In this document: positions 24,106 through 33,151 of the stretch, in pieces
Numbering within the stretch: position 1 is the first letter of the stretch
How the letters are laid out: each line of letters starts with the position of its first letter
Source: Desulfurivibrio sp044068625
GTDB lineage: Bacteria; Desulfobacterota; Desulfobulbia; Desulfobulbales; Desulfurivibrionaceae
Direction: 5' to 3'
DNA length: 64,000 nucleotides
Assembly (NCBI RefSeq): GCF_044068625.1
Contig: NZ_JBIPKH010000002.1
Coordinates: 191,880 to 255,879 of the forward strand
The notes under the pieces: generated by a model
Databases searched by the model: none
Told to the model about the DNA's origin: nothing
What the model saw: the letters and a program-made list of their open reading frames with translations, nothing else
Made by a program: the position numbers and the translations under genes

Positions 24106-24863
24106 GTCCGACGGCCCCTGCCCCTCCCCAACCAGGCGGGTCGCCGGCGCCAAGTCAGACCAGGCTGTTGGTCCTGGCCGCCACCGACATGGAGCTGGCC
24201 CCCCTGGAGCGTGCCCTGGGGCATTCCGCCCCGTCCACTGCTTTTGATTTTCTGCGCTGCGACGTCGGCCCGGTGGCCAGCGCCGCCACCGTCGCCGCCC
24301 ATCTGGCGGTTCGCCCCTCTACTTACACCGGCGTGGTCCTGAGTGGGGTAGGGGGGCTCTATCCCCGGAAATCGACCGGATCTCCCGGGGAGCCGGGCCT
24401 GCTGGAGATCTGCCTGGCCCAGCGGGAAATTCTGGCCGATTTCGGGATTGCCGCCCCCCACGGGGCCGAACCGTTCACCGGTGGCAATTTCGCCGCCCCC
24501 CATGATTTCCCCCTGCAATCCGCCCTCACCAGCCTGGCTGGCGAAATTCTCACCGAACTGGCCATCCCCTTTCACCGGGGGGTATTTCTGACCCTGAACG
24601 CCACCAGCGCCACCCGGGAGCGGGGCCTGGCCCTGCGGGACCGCCATGACGGACTCTGCGAGAACATGGAGGGGGCGGCCGTCGCCCTGGTTTGCCAACG
24701 CCTGGGTTTGCCCCTGCTGGAGATCCGCTGTATCAGCAACCTGGTTGAGGACCGGGATCCGCGCCGCTGGCGGCTGGCCGAGGCCGTTGCCCGCCAGGCC
24801 GAAGTTATCTCCCGGCTGCTGCCGCAACTGGCGGTGGCCCTGGCCACCCGGAGGGGAGCATGA
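24102..24863 (+). CDS. mqnB: Futalosine hydrolase
   Basis: The 253-residue nucleoside phosphorylase-fold enzyme removes hypoxanthine from futalosine in the futalosine menaquinone pathway. Features are RLLVLAATDMELAPLERAL near the start, VLSGVGGLYP in the middle and the substrate-binding CENMEGAAVALVCQRLGLP with its Glu near the end. The first 20 residues are Pro-rich and may not all be translated. It overlaps panD upstream and mqnD downstream by four bases each. Confidence 0.92.
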   Translation: MSPTAPAPPQPGGSPAPSQTRLLVLAATDMELAPLERALGHSAPSTAFDFLRCDVGPVASAATVAAHLAVRPSTYTGVVLSGVGGLYPRKSTGSPGEPGLLEICLAQREILADFGIAAPHGAEPFTGGNFAAPHDFPLQSALTSLAGEILTELAIPFHRGVFLTLNATSATRERGLALRDRHDGLCENMEGAAVALVCQRLGLPLLEIRCISNLVEDRDPRRWRLAEAVARQAEVISRLLPQLAVALATRRGA

Positions 24864-25705
24864 CAGATGTCACCCAGCCGCTCTCCCTGGGATTTTCCCC
24901 TTGTCCCAACGACACCTTTATCTTCCATGCCCTGGTCCATGGCCTGGTGCCGGAGGCTCCCCTTTTCGCCCCGCCCCGGCTGGAAGATGTCGAAACCCTG
25001 AACCAATGGGCCCTGGCCGGCCGCCTGGATGTGAGCAAACTTTCCTTCCACGCCCTGGGCCATGTGCTGGACCAGTACGTTCTCCTGGGAGCCGGCGCCG
25101 CCCTGGGTCGGGGCTGCGGGCCCCTGCTGGTGGCCCGGGAACCCATCGATCCGGCCCAATTGGCCGGTCGCCGGCTGGCGGTGCCCGGGCGCTATACCAC
25201 CGCCGCCATGCTGCTGGGGCTTTTCGCGCCGGCGTGCCGGAATCCGGAGGTGATCCGCTTTAATCGGATCATGCCGGCTCTGGTCAGGGGTGAGATCGAC
25301 GCCGGGGTGATCATCCATGAAAGCCGCTTCACCTATCGCGACCACGGCCTGGTGCTGCTGGCCGATCTCGGGGCCTGGTGGGAAAAGAGCAGCGGCCTGC
25401 CCATTCCCCTGGGGGGGATCGCCGCCCGGCGCTCCCTGGGCAAGGAACGACTCACCGCCATTGAACAGGCCATCCGGCAAAGCGTGGAAGCGGCCCTGGC
25501 CGATCCCACGCCGGCCATGCCCTATATTCGTCGCCATGCCGGCGAGCTGAACGAGAAGGTGCTGCGCTCGCATATCGAACTTTATGTCAATCACTTTTCC
25601 ATGGAGCTCGGCGATGAGGGCAGGGCGGCGATCACCGAATTTCTCCGCCGCGGCCGGCAAGCCGGGTTGCTGCCGCCACTCTCCACCGCCGGCTTATTGG
25701 CCTGA
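24860..25705 (+). CDS. mqnD: 1,4-dihydroxy-6-naphthoate synthase
   Basis: The 281-residue enzyme has the periplasmic-binding-protein fold of MqnD and would convert cyclic dehypoxanthine futalosine to 1,4-dihydroxy-6-naphthoate. LGFSPCPNDTFIFHALVHGL is the signature opening. VSKLSFHALGHVL, PGRYTTAAMLL and EIDAGVIIHESRFTY (catalytic His region) follow. Its start overlaps mqnB. Together they show that menaquinone is made through futalosine; mqnA and mqnC are not in the window. Confidence 0.95.
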   Translation: MTDVTQPLSLGFSPCPNDTFIFHALVHGLVPEAPLFAPPRLEDVETLNQWALAGRLDVSKLSFHALGHVLDQYVLLGAGAALGRGCGPLLVAREPIDPAQLAGRRLAVPGRYTTAAMLLGLFAPACRNPEVIRFNRIMPALVRGEIDAGVIIHESRFTYRDHGLVLLADLGAWWEKSSGLPIPLGGIAARRSLGKERLTAIEQAIRQSVEAALADPTPAMPYIRRHAGELNEKVLRSHIELYVNHFSMELGDEGRAAITEFLRRGRQAGLLPPLSTAGLLA

Positions 25706-25731
25706 AAAAGACCAGACGGAAGCGAAGCTGC

Positions 25732-25759
25732 TTGACAAGCCCGACCGCCATACTATATT
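25732..25759 (+). promoter_or_regulatory. Candidate sigma-70 promoter for ilvB-ilvN-psd
   Basis: TTGACA (25732-25737), a 16-base spacer and TATATT (25754-25759) form a near-consensus pair, leaving a leader of about 125 bases before ilvB. I found no convincing attenuator or T-box in that leader. Confidence 0.6.
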
Positions 25760-25891
25760 AAGAATTTTTCCTTTGGGACTCTCGCGGAACCAGTTGTTAT
25801 CTCCGGTCGCTACTTAAGGAATTCGGCGACGTCGACCAAAAGGGCGGCGGCCGATTTTTTTGCGGCAAAACCAAACGCAGGAAAGACAACC

Positions 25892-27592
25892 ATGAAAATG
25901 AAAGGAGCGCAGGCCTTTGTAAAGTGCCTGGAAGAACAAGGAGTTGAGGTTATTTTCGGTTTTCCCGGCGGAGCGGTTATCGATCTTTACGATGAACTGC
26001 TGCGAACCCCCAAACTGACCCATGTTCTGGTCCGCCACGAACAGGCGGCGGTCCATGCCGCCGATGCCTACGGTCGGGTCAAGGGTGAGGTGGGGGTGGC
26101 CCTGGTCACCTCCGGACCCGGTGCCACCAATACCGTTACCGGCATCGCTTCGGCCTACTGTGATTCGATTCCCATGGTGGTCTTCACCGGCCAGGTGCCG
26201 ACCATGCTGATCGGCAACGACGCCTTTCAGGAAGTTGATATCGTCGGGATCACCCGGCCGGTGACCAAGCACAACTATCTGGTTAAAAAAGCGGAAGATC
26301 TGGTCCCCACCATCCGTGAGGCCTTCCATTTGGCCCGCAGCGGCCGGCCCGGTCCGGTCCTGGTGGACCTGCCCAAGGATGTGATCGGGGCGATGATCAA
26401 TTTCCCCGACCCGGAACCGATCCGGATGCGGACCTACAAGCCCACCTACGAGCCCCATCCCGGTCAGATCGAAAAGGCCTGCAAGACCATCTTCAAAGCC
26501 AAGCGGCCGGTGCTTTACGTGGGAGGGGGGGTGATCAACGCCAACGCCGCCGAATCATTGACCGAGCTGGCCAAGAAATTGGATATCCCGGTCACCATGA
26601 CCCTGATGGGCCTGGGCGGCTTCCCCGGCACCGATTCGCTCTCCATGGGCATGCTGGGGATGCACGGCACCTATTACGCCAACATGGCGGTGGCCAACTG
26701 CGACCTGCTGATCGCGGTGGGGGCCCGTTTCGACGACCGGGTTACCGGCAGGATCGACGCCTTCGCGCCCCACGCCAAGATTATCCATATCGATATCGAT
26801 CCCAGCTCGATCAGCAAGAACGTCCGGGTCGATATCCCCATTGTCTCCGATTGCCGCCATGCCCTGACCGCGATCAACGTCTGGTTCGACCAGAATAAGG
26901 AGTTCAGCAAAAAGGCGGCCAAGGAGCAGCACAAAGCCTGGCACAAGCAGATCAAGGAGTGGAAGAGCAAACACCCCCTGGGTTACCTGGAAGAGCCCGG
27001 GGTGATCAAGCCCCAGTTCGTGGTCCAGAAGCTCCATGAGTTGACCCGCGGCAACGCCATCATCACCACCGAGGTGGGGCAGAACCAGATGTGGGCGGCC
27101 CAGTTCTACCACTTCAATAAACCCCGCCACTTCATGACTTCCGGTGGTCTGGGGGTTATGGGCTACGGTTTCCCGGCCGCCATCGGCGCCCAGATGGCCG
27201 CCCCCGACCAGATTGTCATCGACATTGCCGGGGATGGTTCCATCCAGATGAATATCCAGGAGTTGGCCACCGCCCGCCAGTACAAGTGTCCGGTTAAAAT
27301 CGCCATTCTCAACAACAACTACCTGGGGATGGTCCGCCAGTGGCAGGAGCTCTTCTACGACAAGAAGTACGCCCACACCACCCTGGATGTGGCCCCCGAT
27401 TTCGTCAAGCTGGCGGAAGCTTACGGGGCGGTGGGCCTGCGGGCCACCAAGCCCAGCGATGTCGAGCCGGTGATCAAGGAGGCGCTCAAAACCAAGAACA
27501 CCGTGATGATGGATTTTGTTATCTCCCGCGAAGAGGGGGTTTACCCCATGGTTCCGGCCGGTAAAGCCACCACCGAAATGCTCTTAGTTTAA
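25892..27592 (+). CDS. ilvB: Acetolactate synthase large subunit
   Basis: The 566-residue ThDP enzyme condenses pyruvate to acetolactate (or 2-aceto-2-hydroxybutyrate) for valine, leucine and isoleucine. It has FGFPGGAVIDLYDEL, the catalytic Glu50 in VRHEQAAVHAADAYGR, SGPGATNTVTGIA, and the ThDP/Mg motif from GDGSIQMNIQELATA to NNNYLGMVRQWQ. Length is normal. The regulatory subunit gene follows 18 bases downstream. Confidence 0.96.
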   Translation: MKMKGAQAFVKCLEEQGVEVIFGFPGGAVIDLYDELLRTPKLTHVLVRHEQAAVHAADAYGRVKGEVGVALVTSGPGATNTVTGIASAYCDSIPMVVFTGQVPTMLIGNDAFQEVDIVGITRPVTKHNYLVKKAEDLVPTIREAFHLARSGRPGPVLVDLPKDVIGAMINFPDPEPIRMRTYKPTYEPHPGQIEKACKTIFKAKRPVLYVGGGVINANAAESLTELAKKLDIPVTMTLMGLGGFPGTDSLSMGMLGMHGTYYANMAVANCDLLIAVGARFDDRVTGRIDAFAPHAKIIHIDIDPSSISKNVRVDIPIVSDCRHALTAINVWFDQNKEFSKKAAKEQHKAWHKQIKEWKSKHPLGYLEEPGVIKPQFVVQKLHELTRGNAIITTEVGQNQMWAAQFYHFNKPRHFMTSGGLGVMGYGFPAAIGAQMAAPDQIVIDIAGDGSIQMNIQELATARQYKCPVKIAILNNNYLGMVRQWQELFYDKKYAHTTLDVAPDFVKLAEAYGAVGLRATKPSDVEPVIKEALKTKNTVMMDFVISREEGVYPMVPAGKATTEMLLV

Positions 27593-27610
27593 ACGAACAG
27601 GAAGATCACC

Positions 27611-28096
27611 ATGAAACATACCATTTCCGTACTTCTGCAGAACAAGCCGGGGGTACTCTCCCGGGTCACCGGGCTGTTCAGTGGCCGCGGTTTCAATATC
27701 GACAGTTTGGCCGTGGCCGAAACCCTGGAGAAGGACGTCTCCTGCCTGACCCTGGTCACCCACGGGGATGAGGCGATCATCGAGCAGATCACCAAGCAGC
27801 TCCATAAGCTGATCGACGTAATCAAGGTCACCGACATGGCGGAGCATGACCATGTCGAACGGGAGATGGCTCTGATCCGGGTCAAGGCCGAGGCCGGCAC
27901 CCGGGCCGAGGTATTGCGGGTGATCGATATCTTCCGGGGCAAGGTGGTGGATGTCTCTCCCAAGAGCTACGTGGTGGAAGTGACCGGGTCCAAGACCAAG
28001 GTACAGGCGATCATCGATATCCTGCGCCCCATCGGCATCCAGGAGATCGTGCGCACCGGCGGCATCGCCATCACCCGCGCCAAGAAATCCCAGTAA
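27611..28096 (+). CDS. ilvN: Acetolactate synthase small (regulatory) subunit
   Basis: The 161-residue protein opens MKHTISVLLQNKPGVLSRVT with an ACT domain, then GLFSGRGFNIDSLAVAETLE, and has the usual C-terminal half (VDVSPKSYVVEVTGSKTKVQ). It would bind valine and tune IlvB. GGAAG precedes the ATG. The stop overlaps the psd start as TAATG. ilvH is the alternative symbol. Confidence 0.95.
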   Translation: MKHTISVLLQNKPGVLSRVTGLFSGRGFNIDSLAVAETLEKDVSCLTLVTHGDEAIIEQITKQLHKLIDVIKVTDMAEHDHVEREMALIRVKAEAGTRAEVLRVIDIFRGKVVDVSPKSYVVEVTGSKTKVQAIIDILRPIGIQEIVRTGGIAITRAKKSQ

Positions 28097-28740
28097 TGCT
28101 CAAGCCCAGGATTCCCGTCGCCCTGGAGGGTTGGCCCTTTATCTTGCTGGCCGGATTTGCCACCCTGTTGGCGGCGATCCTGGGCTTTCGCTTGCCCACC
28201 CTGTTACTGCTGGCCGTTACCATCTTCATCCTCTGGTTTTTTCGTGACCCGGAGCGGGTCTCCCCCCCCGAGGATGATGTGCTGGTCTCCCCGGCCGACG
28301 GCAAGGTTATCCTGATCGAACGGATCTTTGATGAGCGTTTCGTTAAGGATCACGTTTATAAGGTCAGCATCTTCATGAACATCTTCAATGTCCATGTCAA
28401 CCGCTTCCCCTTTCCCGGTCGGGTGGAACGGATCGTTTATACCCCCGGCGCCTTCTACTCCGCCGACAGCGTGCGGGGGGCTCTGAAGAATGAATCCTGC
28501 GGAGTGGTGGCCGATGCCGGCAACGGGCGGAAACTGGCGGTGGTCCAGGTGGCCGGCCTGATCGCCCGCCGCATCGTCTGCTGGGCCGAAACGGGCGACC
28601 AGTTGGGCCGGGGCCAGCGTTTTGGCTTGATCCGCTTCGGCTCCCGGGTCGATCTCTACCTGCCCCTGGCCACCCAACTTGAAGTCAAGGTCGGCCACAA
28701 GGTCAAGGCCGGCGAAAGCGTGCTGGGCTATCTGGCCTAG
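28096..28740 (+). CDS. psd: Phosphatidylserine decarboxylase proenzyme (short type)
   Basis: The 214-residue enzyme makes phosphatidylethanolamine. Two hydrophobic N-terminal segments anchor it (GWPFILLAGFATLLAAILG and TLLLLAVTIFILWFF). FRDPER, LVSPADGKV, FMNIFNVHVNRFPFPG and the processing site FGSRVDLYLP follow; self-cleavage between Gly182 and Ser183 would form the pyruvoyl group. The short family of about 210 residues fits. It starts on the last base of the ilvN stop codon. Confidence 0.94.
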   Translation: MLKPRIPVALEGWPFILLAGFATLLAAILGFRLPTLLLLAVTIFILWFFRDPERVSPPEDDVLVSPADGKVILIERIFDERFVKDHVYKVSIFMNIFNVHVNRFPFPGRVERIVYTPGAFYSADSVRGALKNESCGVVADAGNGRKLAVVQVAGLIARRIVCWAETGDQLGRGQRFGLIRFGSRVDLYLPLATQLEVKVGHKVKAGESVLGYLA

Positions 28741-28757
28741 CCGCTGATCCCCAAGCC

Positions 28758-29714
28758 ATGCCAATTGCCGCCTTCCTGATCACCGCCGCCGTTCTGGGGC
28801 ACCTCCAGTATCGTCTTGACTTTCCCATCCTGCTGGCCGAACGTTTTTGGCCCGGCGCCGGCTGGCTCCAGCTGTTGCTCATGGCCCTCTATGCCGCCTG
28901 GCTGACCGGTAAATTCACCGATCCGGCCCGGAGCAACCGCTGGCGCCTGCGGATCTGGGGGCTCTTTTCCCTGGTGTTTTTCGGCCAACTGCTGCTGGGC
29001 CTGGCCGGGATCGAAGAGATGTTGATGACCGGCAAACTCCATCTGCCGGTGCCGGCCCTGATCATCGCCGGCCCCCTTTACCGGGGGGCCGAATTCTTTA
29101 TGCCCATCCTCTTTCTCTCCACCGTGGTGCTGGTGGGACCGGCCTGGTGCAGCTATCTTTGCTACATCGGGGCCTGGGAAGGTTGGAGCAGCAGGGCCCA
29201 GAAAAAACCCACCCCGCTTCCCCCCTGGCGGCGAACCTTGCGGGTAGCTCTCCTGCTCCTGGTGGTTGCCGCCGCCCTGGGGATGCGGCTGCTGGGAATC
29301 AGCTGGCTGCCGGCCCTGCTGACCGCCGCCGCTTTCGGCCTGGTGGGGGTGGGGATCATGCTCCTGGTCTCCCGCCGCAACGGAATGATGACCCATTGCG
29401 TCAGCTACTGCCCCATCGGTCTGCTGGCTGGAACCCTGGGGAAAATCTCACCTTTCCGACTAAAAATCGACGCCGGCTGCAACAACTGCTCCAGCTGCAC
29501 CCGAACCTGCCGCTACGACGCCCTCACCCCCACCGACCTTGAGCGTCGGCAACCCGGTCTCTCCTGCACCCTCTGCGGCGACTGCCTGGGCCGCTGCCCC
29601 CAAAAAATCATCCATTACCAGCTGCCGGGCCTGACCCCGGCCACCGCCCGGAAGGTCTTCCTGGTCCTGGTGATCTCCCTGCACAGCATCTTTCTGGCGG
29701 TGGCCCGCATTTGA
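28758..29714 (+). CDS. Polytopic membrane protein with two 4Fe-4S clusters (NapH/CcoG-like)
   Basis: The 318-residue protein has about six membrane helices, CSYLC and CVSYCP motifs in the NapH/MauN style, and a C-terminal ferredoxin-like pair: CNNCSSCTRTCRYDAL and CTLCGDCLGRCPQKII. The last stretch is again hydrophobic. Proteins of this kind pass electrons between the quinone pool and periplasmic or cytoplasmic partners. No partner oxidoreductase is adjacent, so the specific role is open. It starts 17 bases after psd and may be in that operon. Confidence 0.8.
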   Translation: MPIAAFLITAAVLGHLQYRLDFPILLAERFWPGAGWLQLLLMALYAAWLTGKFTDPARSNRWRLRIWGLFSLVFFGQLLLGLAGIEEMLMTGKLHLPVPALIIAGPLYRGAEFFMPILFLSTVVLVGPAWCSYLCYIGAWEGWSSRAQKKPTPLPPWRRTLRVALLLLVVAAALGMRLLGISWLPALLTAAAFGLVGVGIMLLVSRRNGMMTHCVSYCPIGLLAGTLGKISPFRLKIDAGCNNCSSCTRTCRYDALTPTDLERRQPGLSCTLCGDCLGRCPQKIIHYQLPGLTPATARKVFLVLVISLHSIFLAVARI

Positions 29715-29719
29715 AATGC

Positions 29720-30373
29720 TTACAGGCCAAGCAGAGCGAAGATCAAGCGGCGCAAGGCATAGATGGGCGGCCCGAGGATGCTGCCCAGCACGCCGGTGGC
29801 CAGCAGGGCCAGCAGGATAAAAAATCCGATCCCCTCCAGGCGATTGTACTGCATGGCCAACTGGGGCGGGAGCAGGCCCGAAAGGATCTTACTGCCATCC
29901 AGGGGGGGGATGGGCAGGAGGTTGAGCACCATCAGGATTAAATTGATGAAGATCCCCGCCCCCCCCATGTAAACCAGCGGCATCCCCAGCATCGGCGTCC
30001 CCTCCACCAGCACCAGCCCGATCTTCATGACGATTCCCCAGCCAACGGCCATCACCAGATTGGAAAGGGGACCGGCGGCGGCCACCAGCATCATGTCCCG
30101 GCGGGGATCGCGGAGATTGCGCCAATCCACTGGCACCGGCTTGGCCCAACCGAAGATAAAGCCCCCCAGCAGCAGCAAAATTCCCGGAACCAGGATGGTC
30201 CCCACCGGGTCGATATGCTTGGCGGGATTCAAGGTGAGGCGGCCCAGCAGGTGGGCGGTGGGGTCGCCCAGGCGACGGGCCATCCAACCGTGGGCCACCT
30301 CGTGGACGGTGATGGCAAAGAGCAGGGGCAGGGCCCAAACCGCGATTTTCTGGATCAAGGTCAGTTCATTCAT
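29720..30373 (-). CDS. Site-2 protease family membrane metalloprotease (M50)
   Basis: The 217-residue protein has about five membrane helices with the zinc motif HEVAHG (in FAITVHEVAHGWMARRLGDP) and the second Asp motif LLPIPPLDGSKIL. LTLNPAKHIDPVGT is typical of the small bacterial M50 group without a PDZ domain. The ATG at 30373 is preferred over a TTG one codon upstream. It would cleave within membrane segments; the substrate is unknown. It is convergent with the iron-sulfur protein with a five-base gap. Confidence 0.92.
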   Translation of the reverse strand: MNELTLIQKIAVWALPLLFAITVHEVAHGWMARRLGDPTAHLLGRLTLNPAKHIDPVGTILVPGILLLLGGFIFGWAKPVPVDWRNLRDPRRDMMLVAAAGPLSNLVMAVGWGIVMKIGLVLVEGTPMLGMPLVYMGGAGIFINLILMVLNLLPIPPLDGSKILSGLLPPQLAMQYNRLEGIGFFILLALLATGVLGSILGPPIYALRRLIFALLGL

Positions 30374-30411
30374 CAAAGTTACCTGTCGGTGAAGGGATGG
30401 GTTGACAAAGA

Positions 30412-31362
30412 TTAATGGCCGTCGGCCAGCAGGGCGGGGAGGCGCCGGTTCAGCTCCTGGCGACCGGCAAAGGTGATGGTCAGCCGCAGCCGGTCATCTT
30501 CGAAGGATGGCGTCGCCTCCAGACTAAAGTTGTCGGGCAGGGCCAGCCCCCGGCGGAATTGCTCAAACTCGGCTGCGGCCGCCGTCAGTTGCGGAAAACG
30601 CCGGGCCGTGAGATAGCGCATCAGAGCGGCGCCCTTCTGGGGAATATTCATCTCCTGATGATCTAAAATGTCGCGGATTTCGGCACTGCCCAAAATCGAA
30701 CGCAGGGAGACGTTTTCCCGCCCCGACAACTCCCGGCAACCGGCGACCAGCTTCTTCTGGTTACCGACACTCAACTGTAACAGATCGATCAGTTCAAAGA
30801 GGGCCAAGCGGTCGGGCAGGGGCAGATCCATGAGTTCCCGGCCCACCGCTTCGTGCAAACGACCCTGATGGATTGCCACCGCAAAGGGTTCCTCAATCCC
30901 GGCCAGACCAATGGCCTGCCTTACCAGAAAGGGGGTGGGGGGTAAACCCAGCCGGGGGAAAAAACGGGCCGCGATCTCCTCGATGCCCAAATGCGCCGCC
31001 ATCCGTTGACAAAAAAAAGCCACTTCCATGGGAGTCGGCACCTTGCGGGCGCAGAGGGCCTCAAAGGCCACCTCCAGGGCCAGGGCATCATCGCAGGTGG
31101 CCGGCAGCACCAGGCAAGGTAATGAGCCCAGGCCCAGAATACGGCCAGCCAGCAGGACCCGGGTGTGACCGGAGATCATCAAATAGCGATCATCCAACCT
31201 TTTCCTGAGGATGGGTGGGTGGAGAATTCCCACCCGGCGCACACTGTCCGCGAGCGCGGAATCCTCCTCCAAGACCGGAGCCAGAGGGGAAAAGCGGAAC
31301 TCCAGATCATCCTGATCGATCTGGAGCAGCAAAATCTGCTGGATTTGGGCTTGCGGGGTCAT
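30412..31362 (-). CDS. ParB-like N-terminal domain protein, orphan
   Basis: The protein of about 316 residues has the ParB/sulfiredoxin-type domain: LADSVRRVGILHPPILRK and DRYLMISGHTRVLLAGRILG, the place of the GERRxRA box in ParB (here GHTRVLAA-like). The rest is helical and unfamiliar: KVPTPMEVAFFCQRMAAHLG, then FLVRQAIGLAGIEEPFAVAI, which resembles the ParB helix-turn-helix. No parA is next to it. It is not the main chromosomal ParB by context; it may regulate or bind DNA. An upstream ATG at 31404 is in frame but has no ribosome site. Confidence 0.7.
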   Translation of the reverse strand: MTPQAQIQQILLLQIDQDDLEFRFSPLAPVLEEDSALADSVRRVGILHPPILRKRLDDRYLMISGHTRVLLAGRILGLGSLPCLVLPATCDDALALEVAFEALCARKVPTPMEVAFFCQRMAAHLGIEEIAARFFPRLGLPPTPFLVRQAIGLAGIEEPFAVAIHQGRLHEAVGRELMDLPLPDRLALFELIDLLQLSVGNQKKLVAGCRELSGRENVSLRSILGSAEIRDILDHQEMNIPQKGAALMRYLTARRFPQLTAAAAEFEQFRRGLALPDNFSLEATPSFEDDRLRLTITFAGRQELNRRLPALLADGH

Positions 31363-31545
31363 GGGGGCTCTTGCTATCTTCTTGGCAGTGACACTAAGCG
31401 GCATCTACCGGGGCCCCAAAACTACAGGGGCGATCATATCGCCTTGCAGGATACCGGGACGCGCGCCTAAAAGCAACAACAGCCAAGAAAGCCCGGGAGA
31501 AACCATGTTTTACCACCACCGTAACCGGCCGGCCGAGCCTGGCCG

Positions 31546-32184
31546 ATGAAAACCCTGCTGATCGCGGCCATGACCCTCTGCGGGCGGATCAGCCCCGCCG
31601 GCCTGGGCAGCCCGGAAGATCGGAAATTTCTCGAGGAGATGCGGGGAAAAAGCCAGGCCGGAGTTATGGGGGCCGGGACCCTGCGGGCCGAGGATGTGGA
31701 GATGCGCGGCCCACGGGGCCAATTGCCAACAGGGCGGATCAGGGCCTTGATCACCGCTTCGGGCAGACCACCGGTATCCCGCCGGAAAATCTTTCACACC
31801 GGCCCGCCCCCCTTGATCTTCACCGGGGCGCGGGGGGCCGAAAACCTCAAGGAATTAAGCGATATTAACGCCGAAATTATTATTATTCCGGAAAAAGATG
31901 GCGTTTTATCCCTGGCGGTAGCCTGGGATATTCTGGCCGGGCGTGGGGTGGAACAACTGTTGGTCGAGGGAGGGGCTGGGCTTAACTACCAGGCTCTGAG
32001 CCAGGGTTTGGTGGATGAACTGTTGATCACCATCACCCCCAAACTTTCGGGTGATCGAAGCGCCACCACCCTGGCCGGCGGCCCCCAGCCCCTGGGGACA
32101 CCATTTCTGGACCTGGAATTGCTGAACTGCCGGCCAACCGCCGGCGGTGAGCTGTTCTGCCATTATCGGGTGCTCAAACCTTGA
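31546..32184 (+). CDS. RibD C-terminal-domain reductase (dihydrofolate reductase fold)
   Basis: The 212-residue protein matches the RibD-C family: MTLCGRISPAGLGSPEDRKF, GVMGAGTLRAEDVEMRG, LLVEGGAGLNYQALSQGLVD and LLITITPKLSG. It would reduce a pyrimidine or pteridine-like compound with NAD(P)H. No deaminase half and no other riboflavin genes are nearby, so the substrate is uncertain. Its stop overlaps a possible TTG start of the next frame. Confidence 0.82.
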   Translation: MKTLLIAAMTLCGRISPAGLGSPEDRKFLEEMRGKSQAGVMGAGTLRAEDVEMRGPRGQLPTGRIRALITASGRPPVSRRKIFHTGPPPLIFTGARGAENLKELSDINAEIIIIPEKDGVLSLAVAWDILAGRGVEQLLVEGGAGLNYQALSQGLVDELLITITPKLSGDRSATTLAGGPQPLGTPFLDLELLNCRPTAGGELFCHYRVLKP

Positions 32185-32210
32185 GATCAACCACAGCAAG
32201 AGGAGGGGTG

Positions 32211-33146
32211 GTGCCGCGCTCCATCGCAACCCTGGCCGGAATAGTTTTGGTTTTTCTGCTTTTGCTCGGCTGCGGCCAGCGGGAGGAGCCCACCCAAATC
32301 AGCCTGGAAAAAAGGGGCCCCGCCGGGGTTGATTCGGCGGCGGAGGAGCGGGAAGTTCTCCGGGTTGCCATCGGTGGCATGATAACGCCCAAGGAGGGCT
32401 TTGCCTACTATCGACAGTTCCTCGATTATCTCGGCCAACAACTGGACCTGCGGGTCCAGTTTATCGACCGGGAAGATTACGCCGAGATCAATCAACTGAT
32501 CCAGGAGGAAAAGGTTGATCTGGCCTTTGTCTGCGGCGGTCCCTACGTGATCGGCCATGACCGGTTCGGCATGGATCTGCTGGTGGCCCCCAAGGCTTAC
32601 GGAGACACGGTATATTACTCCTACCTCATCGTGCCCCAGGCAAGTTCAGCTCAAAGTTTCGGGGATCTGCGCGACAAAAGCTTTGTTTTCACCGACCCCC
32701 TCTCCAACACCGGCCGGCTGGTGCCGACCTATATGCTGGCCCGCCTGGGTGAAGACCCGGAAACCTTTTTCCGGGAATACCACTACTCCGGCAGCCATGA
32801 CAAGTCGATCCGGGCCGTGGCCCTGGGCCTGGCCGACGGAGCCGCAGTGGACAGCCTGATCTGGGAATATCTGCTGCTGATCAACCCGGAGTTGACCTCC
32901 CGCACCAGGGTTCTGCTTAAATCAACACCCTACGGCATTCCCCCGGTGGTGGTGCGGGCCAACATCACTCCCCAACTTCGTGAGCGCTTGCGCCTGGTTT
33001 TCGAGGAGGCGCACCTTGACCCCCAAGGCAAGCCGATCCTGGACAAGATGATGATTGAACAGTTTGTCCCCACGGAAGACCGGTCCTACGACTCGATCCG
33101 GGAGATGATCTCCTGGGTGGAATCGCAAGCGGAACCCGAGAGGTAG
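32211..33146 (+). CDS. PhnD-like phosphate/phosphonate-type binding lipoprotein
   Basis: The lipoprotein signal is VPRSIATLAGIVLVFLLLLG followed by the lipid Cys. The mature part begins LRVAIGGMITPKEGFAYYRQ and has VDLAFVCGGPYVIG, FVFTDPLSNTGRLVPTYMLA and HDKSIRAVALGLADGAAVDS, the pattern of PhnD/type 2 periplasmic binding proteins (SBP_bac_11/phosphonate family). I chose GTG 32211 behind AGGAGG; GTG 32208 and TTG 32181 are alternatives. There is no permease or ATPase; a HAMP sensor follows after five bases, so it is probably a sensory binding protein. Confidence 0.85.
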   Translation: MPRSIATLAGIVLVFLLLLGCGQREEPTQISLEKRGPAGVDSAAEEREVLRVAIGGMITPKEGFAYYRQFLDYLGQQLDLRVQFIDREDYAEINQLIQEEKVDLAFVCGGPYVIGHDRFGMDLLVAPKAYGDTVYYSYLIVPQASSAQSFGDLRDKSFVFTDPLSNTGRLVPTYMLARLGEDPETFFREYHYSGSHDKSIRAVALGLADGAAVDSLIWEYLLLINPELTSRTRVLLKSTPYGIPPVVVRANITPQLRERLRLVFEEAHLDPQGKPILDKMMIEQFVPTEDRSYDSIREMISWVESQAEPER

Positions 33147-33151
33147 CCAAG

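Noticed and set aside
25760..25891. Leader peptide and attenuator for ilvB (a frame with several Leu/Ile/Val codons ending at 25817)
   Set aside because: The only starts are TTG codons without a ribosome site, and no terminator/antiterminator pair could be drawn.
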